This document shows positions 52,108 to 56,889 of a stretch of 56,889 bases of DNA, one piece after another. The notes under the pieces were generated by a model. It worked only from the letters and a program-made list of their open reading frames with translations. It ran no database searches and was not told the DNA's origin. The stretch's first letter is position 1. Each line of letters starts with the position of its first letter. This DNA is from Terriglobia bacterium (GTDB taxonomy: Bacteria > Acidobacteriota > Terriglobia > Terriglobales > Acidobacteriaceae), in assembly GCA_020073645.1 (NCBI GenBank), contig JAIQET010000023.1, positions 1 to 56,889 of the forward strand, written 5' to 3'. The position numbers and the translations under genes are program-made.

Positions 52108-52791
52108 TTAATCCGATGCTGAGTTTTGCCCGGGCATGGCGGGCCGCAGCGTGCCCACCAGTAGCTTGGGGTCGTCAGAGATGATGGCATCCACTCCCCA
52201 GTCCGCGAGCCTGCGCATGGATTTCACATCATTCACTGTCCAGGCGAAAAGTTTTCTCCCGGCGGCGTGGACCTCCTCCACCAGCTTCCGGTCGAGCAGC
52301 AACTGGTGAGCAATTACGTAGTCGACCGGCAATTCGCGCCACTGGCGGAGTTGCGAGGCCCGCTCGCTGATGATTCCCAGCGGTACCAGCGCGCAGCGCG
52401 CTTTCAGTTCCAGCACCACAGCCGGCGAGAAAGAAGAAACCATATATCCCCGTTCCGGCGGCTGGTTGCGTATCGCGTCAAGCACTGCCGACTCCAGGCC
52501 TTTTACCTTGAGCTCAATGTCGAGAAAAACGCGACGGCCGTAGCGCGCCAGGACATCTTCCAGGCGTGGCAGAGAAGGCAACTGCGGGCGGGTGGCACGG
52601 GAGATGATGACGCGGCCGGCTTTCGGGTCGTGGCAAACCACCAGCCTTCGGTCGGCAGTGCCGCGCACGTCAAACTCGAACCCGTCGCAGCCCTGCTCCA
52701 GGGCCAGATCAAAAGAGGCAAAGGTATTTTCAGGAGCAGACGCGTACACGCGTGCCCCGCGATGGCCCAAAAGCAAGGGGACGTCGGGCAT
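52108..52791 (-). CDS. Glycerophosphodiester phosphodiesterase
   Basis: A 227-residue GDPD that frees glycerol-3-phosphate from phospholipid head groups. LLGHRGARVYASAPENTFAS (near 6) contains the catalytic His-Arg and ENT; EFDVRGTADRRLVVCHDP (near 38) the metal acids and second catalytic His. No signal peptide, so the cytoplasmic UgpQ type rather than periplasmic GlpQ. Its 3' end lies 40 bp from that of glpD, convergent. Confidence 0.92.
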   Translation of the reverse strand: MPDVPLLLGHRGARVYASAPENTFASFDLALEQGCDGFEFDVRGTADRRLVVCHDPKAGRVIISRATRPQLPSLPRLEDVLARYGRRVFLDIELKVKGLESAVLDAIRNQPPERGYMVSSFSPAVVLELKARCALVPLGIISERASQLRQWRELPVDYVIAHQLLLDRKLVEEVHAAGRKLFAWTVNDVKSMRRLADWGVDAIISDDPKLLVGTLRPAMPGQNSASD

Positions 52792-52859
52792 CGCGCGTCA
52801 TTGTATGGGAGCCGACAGGTCGTCCGTCCTGTGAATTGCTGAGGAAAAATCGGTCAAAA

Positions 52860-53168
52860 TTAATCCAGGTCGAAGTCGCGGATGGGCTTCCCGGTGTCGG
52901 GAGTTTCCTTGGCTTTCTTGATGGCCTCCTGGAATTTCTTTTCCAGCAGGTCGGAGGCGTGCTTCTGGGCTTCCACCGATTGGCGAAATATGGACTCGCG
53001 GCGGCTGTCCTGTTCCTTCATGGCCCGGGCCGCTTCCTCCATATCGTTGAAGGTTCGTGGTTTGACCGCCGCGGTATGGGCGATCACCGCCTTCTCCGCG
53101 GGGTCCACCTTCAGCACCGCGCTGCAGCACGGGCAAGTCACTTCGAACGCGGGAGCGCTCTTCGCCAT
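52860..53168 (-). CDS. Small protein with N-terminal zinc-binding pair
   Basis: A 102-residue protein: VTCPCCSAVLKVDPAEKAVI gives a CPCC motif near residue 12, followed by a long charged helix (FNDMEEAARAMKEQDSRRES, SDLLEKKFQEAIKKAKETPD) of coiled-coil character. Resembles conserved Acidobacteriota hypotheticals; function unknown. The next minus-strand gene upstream is a small membrane protein, 27 bp away, perhaps one transcript. Confidence 0.65.
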   Translation of the reverse strand: MAKSAPAFEVTCPCCSAVLKVDPAEKAVIAHTAAVKPRTFNDMEEAARAMKEQDSRRESIFRQSVEAQKHASDLLEKKFQEAIKKAKETPDTGKPIRDFDLD

Positions 53169-53195
53169 GATGGAAATGATACCGCAAACCCAACG

Positions 53196-53564
53196 TCAGC
53201 GGGGCGCCAGCTTGATGGGCAAGATATTGAAGACGTAAAGCATCTCCCAACCCAGCAGAATGAACGAAACCACCACCACCAGGATGGCGAGCATCTCGCC
53301 GAAATTGAGACTTCTGCGGGAGGGCTCAAAACGCCTGGCTACCAGTCCCAGGATGTTGAGCGTGGCAAAGCCGAACACCAGCACCCACAGAATGTTGTAG
53401 ATGTTGCCCTTCTTGTCGTCGAGGTCCAGCAAGAACAGCCAGTATGCCTGCAAAGGGGCAGCCGATAGCGCCCAGCATACGAGGCAGAGACCACAGGCCG
53501 ATAGCGAAGTAAGGGACAGGACCATGGGCGCGGTTGTGTTCGCCGCCTGAAACGCTAAAGTCAC
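53196..53564 (-). CDS. Small membrane protein, unknown
   Basis: A 122-residue protein with about three membrane helices: SLTSLSACGLCLVCWALSAA, ILWVLVFGFATLNILGLVAR and MLAILVVVVSFILLGWEMLY. The first codon is GTG; ATG at 53525 (residue 14) is an equally good start. No family recognised. Confidence 0.6.
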   Translation of the reverse strand: MTLAFQAANTTAPMVLSLTSLSACGLCLVCWALSAAPLQAYWLFLLDLDDKKGNIYNILWVLVFGFATLNILGLVARRFEPSRRSLNFGEMLAILVVVVSFILLGWEMLYVFNILPIKLAPR

Positions 53565-53619
53565 AGCCTAGCTGAAAGGTTGGATATTAACCTTTTCCGC
53601 GCGCGAAGTCAGCCGCCGA

Positions 53620-53916
53620 ATGGACGCCTCAGTTTCCTTGGCCCCCTCCAGAATCGTCATGGCCGGTGCCGTCAAGACCGCGACGCTGCTTTCGCGGTTC
53701 TTTTTCCCGTGCGGAAGTGCAAAGTTTTTCATCTTGACAACCGTCCGCCGCTGGGAGCAGGTCATCTGGATAGACGGCAGCCAGTATGGGAGCACGGTAA
53801 CAACCACCATCCCAGCGGGCGCGCTGCAGCCGTTTTTCCAAATCATCAACACAGAGGCGGCGGCCAAACTGTTGGACATCGACGCATTTCAATTCGCTAT
53901 GACGGTTTCGAGATAG
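53620..53916 (+). CDS. Hypothetical 98-residue protein (uncertain)
   Basis: Of three overlapping frames here this one has the most protein-like sequence: KFFILTTVRRWEQVIWIDGS followed by QYGSTVTTTIPAGALQPFFQ and a helical end. Third codon positions are GC-rich as in neighbours. No ribosome site and no family; it may be a remnant. The minus-strand frames at 53568-53879 and 53629-53892 are alternatives. Confidence 0.3.
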   Translation: MDASVSLAPSRIVMAGAVKTATLLSRFFFPCGSAKFFILTTVRRWEQVIWIDGSQYGSTVTTTIPAGALQPFFQIINTEAAAKLLDIDAFQFAMTVSR

Positions 53917-53951
53917 CAGAAGAAGAAATTGCCTAATTGAGGAGTTGCGGT

Positions 53952-55367
53952 ATGAGAGTACACCTAATGCAGCTTGCTCAGATCGTTGTTTTGCTGGCCG
54001 CCAGTTCCATGGCTCTTGCCATACAGCCAGAGTTCAGGCCGGCCGTGAACTATCGCACTGACAGCAACCCTGTAGCTGTGGCGGTGGCTGATTTCAACCG
54101 GGACGGTCTGCCAGATCTGGCGGTTCTGGACCAGGATTTCAGCGACGTCAGTGTACTGCTGGGCACCGGCAACGGAATCTTCGCAAAGGCAGTGAATTAT
54201 CCAATCAACCACTCAGGTGGCATATCGATTCTCACGGGGGATCTCAATGGTGACGGCGTTCCGGACGTTCTAGTTACTTGCGATGACGGAACACTCGTTA
54301 CACTACTGGGCAATGCTAACGGCACGCTTCAATCGCCGTTGGATACCCTGCTATCTAGTCCTGTTGTCGCTGTAACTGTCGCTGATTTCAACCGAGATGG
54401 CAAGCTCGATGTCGCGCTCACGGTGGGGAACACAGGATTCGCCGGTAATGTCGCAATCGTATTCGGCAACGGCGATGGCACCTTCCAATCACCACAGCTA
54501 TATCCGGCAGGTGTATCGGTGAACTACATCGCAACCGGAGATCTGAATGGCGACGGAGCACCCGATTTAGTAATTGATAATGCATCTAGCAAAAGCATAG
54601 GTGTGCTCCTTAACGACGGTGACGGCACGTTTCAAGCGGTGAAACATTATCCTCTCAGTGCACAGCCCCTGACATTCGTGTTAGGTGATGTGAACAACGA
54701 CGGCAAGCTAGACCTGGCCGTGAACATCTTTGGCGGCATTCTCCTGGCGCTGGGCAAAGGAGACGGCACGTTTCAGTCTCCCTCTATGGTGCTGTCGGGC
54801 ACCTTCATCGGTGTTTCAGCCATTGCTGACTTTAACAAGGACGGCTTTCCGGACTTTACCGGTGCGGGTGCGGTAAACATTGTCTCAGTCACCCAGGGGA
54901 ATGGTGACGGCACATTTGTTGGTCCGGCGGACTACGCCGTTGGCTCAAGTCCCCGTGGCTTTGCAGTGGCTGACCTCGACGACGACGGGTATCTCGACAT
55001 AGCTGCGGCAGATAACCAGAAAGGCGGGGCCGTCAGTATTCTGCTGAACGCCGGAGCATCTCTTCCGGTCACGCTTTCTCCCACCGCTCTCACGTTCGCC
55101 GCCCAGTCCGTGGGCACGACCAGCCCGCCGCAGGCGGTCAAGCTGACCAACACCAGCGCCAGCGATCTCGCCATTTCCAGCGTCACCGTCAGCGGAGATT
55201 TTCTGGTCAAGAACAAGTGCGCCTCGACGGTCGCCCCCAACGGAAGCTGCAACCTCTCCGTACAGTTCCGGCCCAGAGCCACCGGAACCAGAATGGGAGT
55301 CATCACCATCACCGACAGCGCCACCAGCAGCCCGCAGAAGATTCAATTGACCGGCACCGGCCAGTGA
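53952..55367 (+). CDS. Secreted FG-GAP/VCBS-repeat protein with choice-of-anchor domain
   Basis: The ATG at 53952 follows TTGAGGAGTTGCGG, giving 471 residues with a signal peptide (LAQIVVLLAASSMALA). Seven FG-GAP-like repeats (for example VADFNRDGLPDLAVLDQD, TGDLNGDGVPDVLV, VADFNRDGKLDVAL, GDVNNDGKLDLAV) with calcium-binding D-x-N-x-DG loops form a beta propeller. The last 100 residues (LTFAAQSVGTTSPPQAVKLT to the end) are an Ig-like choice-of-anchor/ASPM-SPD-2-Hydin type domain. Such proteins act in adhesion or carbohydrate recognition. Codons are less GC-biased than in housekeeping neighbours. Confidence 0.85.
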   Translation: MRVHLMQLAQIVVLLAASSMALAIQPEFRPAVNYRTDSNPVAVAVADFNRDGLPDLAVLDQDFSDVSVLLGTGNGIFAKAVNYPINHSGGISILTGDLNGDGVPDVLVTCDDGTLVTLLGNANGTLQSPLDTLLSSPVVAVTVADFNRDGKLDVALTVGNTGFAGNVAIVFGNGDGTFQSPQLYPAGVSVNYIATGDLNGDGAPDLVIDNASSKSIGVLLNDGDGTFQAVKHYPLSAQPLTFVLGDVNNDGKLDLAVNIFGGILLALGKGDGTFQSPSMVLSGTFIGVSAIADFNKDGFPDFTGAGAVNIVSVTQGNGDGTFVGPADYAVGSSPRGFAVADLDDDGYLDIAAADNQKGGAVSILLNAGASLPVTLSPTALTFAAQSVGTTSPPQAVKLTNTSASDLAISSVTVSGDFLVKNKCASTVAPNGSCNLSVQFRPRATGTRMGVITITDSATSSPQKIQLTGTGQ

Positions 55368-55487
55368 TCCACCATGGAGCGGCCTGCCCTCCGGCTCGGC
55401 CGCTCCACAGAACTAGTCCCGCGCCGCCAACCACCCAACCTGCCCACCAAGCCTCCCGGCCAGTGCCGGGCATTTACAATCTCTTGT

Positions 55488-56192
55488 ATGCCCCGCAAGC
55501 CCAAGACTGTCTTCTTTGATGTCGGCAACACCCTTCTCTTCCCCAACCGGCAGATCATTTATGCTCCGTTGCACGAGCGGAAGCTGTTCCCCAGCCAGCA
55601 ACAACTGCATTCCATCGAGCGCCGAACCAAGCAGGAATTCGACGCCCTGCAGCAAAGCGGCAAGGCTGACCACAGCTTCTGGTACTTGTTTTACACGCAT
55701 CTGCTCGAAGAGCTTGGCGCCCCGGATGAAGCTCTCCGCGACCAGCTGGTAGCCGCCACCCGCATCTCCGCCAACTGGGGCGAGGTGCGTCCGGGCACGC
55801 GCGAGGCCTTAGAGCGCATCGGGAAGCGCTACCGCATTGGCGTAATCTCCAACGCGGACGGCAAGATCGCCACTGTTCTTGAGCGCAGCAATATTGCCGA
55901 TTGTTTTCTGACCATCACCGATTCCGGCCTGGTGGGACACGAAAAGCCCCATCCCGCCATCTTCCACGCCGCGTTGCGCGAGATGCAAGCCTCGCCCGAC
56001 GACAGCTTGTATGTCGGAGATGTCTACTCGGTCGATTATCTTGGCGCCACCGGAATCGGCATGCAGGCCACGCTATTCGATGTGTCTGGGGCATATCGAG
56101 AAAACGGCCTGCCGCGTGTGGAGTCGCTGGAGGAGTTGGAGGAAAGATTGGGCGTGGCAGCAATCCAGCCGCCGAGCGGCGGCAGAATATAG
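55488..56192 (+). CDS. HAD superfamily hydrolase
   Basis: The start at 55488 gives MPRKPKTVFFDVGNTLLF, HAD motif I (nucleophile Asp of DVGNT), and 234 residues. Motif II is VISNADG (near 122), motif III HEKPHPAIF (near 154), motif IV YVGDVYSVDYLGA (near 178): a HAD-IA phosphatase with a helical cap. Substrate unknown. The last codons (AIQPPSGGRI and stop) lie inside the dispersed repeat at 56160, so the repeat supplies the protein's end. The 114 codons upstream in frame are not used, as motif I would otherwise lie far inside. Confidence 0.85.
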   Translation: MPRKPKTVFFDVGNTLLFPNRQIIYAPLHERKLFPSQQQLHSIERRTKQEFDALQQSGKADHSFWYLFYTHLLEELGAPDEALRDQLVAATRISANWGEVRPGTREALERIGKRYRIGVISNADGKIATVLERSNIADCFLTITDSGLVGHEKPHPAIFHAALREMQASPDDSLYVGDVYSVDYLGATGIGMQATLFDVSGAYRENGLPRVESLEELEERLGVAAIQPPSGGRI

Positions 56193-56260
56193 CCCCGGGC
56201 GTGAGCCCGGGGTTAGCCCAATGCGGCGCGGCGAGTCCCTTCAGGGACGACAGAGCCCTT
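56160..56260 (-). repeat. Dispersed ~105-bp repeat, copy 2
   Basis: Reverse-complement counterpart of 19773-19879: GCCGCCGAGCGGCGGC, GCCCCGGGC with its mirror, and TCCCTTCAGGGA hairpins in mirrored order. It overlaps the last 30 bases of the HAD hydrolase frame. Confidence 0.75.
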
Positions 56261-56349
56261 TTCGCCCTGACTCTCGCTTTCGCCTGAGAAAGGGTTCTCG
56301 GAATCAGTTCCCGTCGTTCAATCCCTCAACGCCTCAATCTCTCAATGAT

Positions 56350-56889
56350 TCAATTCAGAGTAATCACCTGGTGGTCCAGGCACTCAATATGGATGGTGTC
56401 GTAGAGCTGGCGAAGCAGATCGAGGCCGTGGCGCGCCACAAAATAGATGCCGCCGATTTCGCGCTCCTGCAGGGTCTTGTTGGGAAAGAGGGCGTTGCTC
56501 AGCAGCTCGGCGTGGCGGGCGAGGACTTCGCTGTGGCGCAGCTCGGCACGGGCGGCACGCAAGCGCAGTTGCTCGAGCTGGTACTGCATCTTCGAACCGG
56601 CGTTGTTGGCGGCCTCCACCAGGGTCTTGTCCAGGCGAGCCAGCGAATCACGAATGGCCGCAAGAGATTTCTCCAGATTTGTCCCCGCGCTGTCGAAAGC
56701 CGTCTGCACATCCTTTGAAAGGGTATGCGCCGCCAGGTGCTCGCGCAGCGATTCCGGACCCGCGAAGAGATCCGTCAATCCCAGCCGGTAGCGTGCCAAC
56801 AAAGTCTGCGGCTTCGGCTCCACGATGGTGGCGGAAAAACGCGGCATGATCGGTGTGATCCTGCCCAGCAGAGCCTCGTACGCCACCGC
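56350..56889 (-). CDS. bshC: Bacillithiol synthase BshC, C-terminal part
   Basis: The frame stays open to the window edge, so only the last 179 residues are visible. They match the C-terminus of BshC: LLGRITPIMPRFSATIVEPK (near 8), a long coiled-coil (AIRDSLARLDKTLVEAANNA, near 80-130) and the ending YFVARHGLDLLRQLYDTIHI plus ECLDHQVITL. BshC adds cysteine to GlcN-malate, the last step of bacillithiol synthesis. The coiled-coil is typical of the enzyme's dimer arm. Bacillithiol is known in Acidobacteriota as well as Firmicutes, which fits the organism guess. Confidence 0.83.
   Translation of the reverse strand, partial: AVAYEALLGRITPIMPRFSATIVEPKPQTLLARYRLGLTDLFAGPESLREHLAAHTLSKDVQTAFDSAGTNLEKSLAAIRDSLARLDKTLVEAANNAGSKMQYQLEQLRLRAARAELRHSEVLARHAELLSNALFPNKTLQEREIGGIYFVARHGLDLLRQLYDTIHIECLDHQVITLN

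Noticed and set aside
1..56889. tRNA genes, CRISPR arrays, insertion sequences, prophage
   Set aside because: No T-loop/acceptor pairs, no regularly spaced repeats, no transposase or phage structural protein was seen in reading the window; a covariance-model search was not possible here.

Overview
The window looks like a chromosomal segment of an Acidobacteriota (probably Terriglobia-type) genome. This is inferred from sequence character, not from a marker gene: the DNA is GC-rich, genes are interspersed on both strands, futalosine-route menaquinone genes (mqnE and a UbiA-like prenyltransferase) are present, a bacillithiol enzyme (bshC) and a bactofilin are present, the outer-membrane assembly set is bamA/surA-like/tamB, and there are many secreted TPR, BON, FG-GAP and lipoprotein genes and short GC hairpin repeats of a kind I associate with this phylum. 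I found no tRNA, rRNA, CRISPR array, insertion sequence or prophage. Most genes are housekeeping or envelope genes.

Layout. 1-7.4 kb: end of glutaryl-CoA dehydrogenase, a secreted hydrolase, a DUF4382-like lipoprotein, an AhpD-like protein, glpX, a small secreted lipocalin-like protein and a Tat-exported glycosylasparaginase. 7.6-10.8 kb: a two-gene minus-strand operon joining an HPF-like/sigma-70-like fusion protein to a baeRF (eRF1-like) protein, then a brnTA toxin-antitoxin locus whose toxin is frameshifted. 10.9-15.5 kb: a minus-strand run of M48-like membrane protein (metal ligands lost), LemA, TPR protein and mqnE. 15.6-18 kb: an AmgK-like sugar kinase fused to a RapZ C-terminal domain, overlapping a MurU-like nucleotidyltransferase, then a 29-residue membrane peptide. 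18-21.7 kb: unknown membrane protein, UbiA-like prenyltransferase, triple-BON protein, pcm. 21.9-29.7 kb: translationally coupled bamA, surA-like and tamB. 29.9-38.8 kb: ThiF-like E1 enzyme, secreted protein, aroA, a hydrolase, PspC, TPR, zinc-ribbon membrane protein, thiD, rlpA. 38.8-47.2 kb: pyrF, zinc ribbon, LolA-like protein (frameshifted tail), GH15 glucoamylase, cyclopropane synthase, methyltransferase, bactofilin, secreted protein. 47.2-50.1 kb: mazG, GNAT and a MenC/N-succinylamino-acid-racemase-type enolase. 50.4-56.9 kb: glpD convergent with a glycerophosphodiesterase, small proteins, an FG-GAP protein, a HAD hydrolase and the end of bshC.

How the parts work together. Several modules concern the envelope: BamA/SurA-like/TamB for outer-membrane insertion, AmgK-RapZ plus MurU for amino-sugar recycling into UDP-MurNAc, RlpA and bactofilin for septum and shape, CFA synthase for lipid modification. 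The most unusual items are the HPF-sigma fusion next to baeRF (possible link of ribosome state to transcription), the AmgK-RapZ fusion (possible built-in amino-sugar sensor), the pseudo-M48/LemA pair, and the MenC homologue beside a GNAT in a genome with futalosine-route genes, which suggests D-amino-acid conversion rather than menaquinone synthesis. A dispersed ~100-bp repeat occurs twice and supplies the last codons of the HAD hydrolase.
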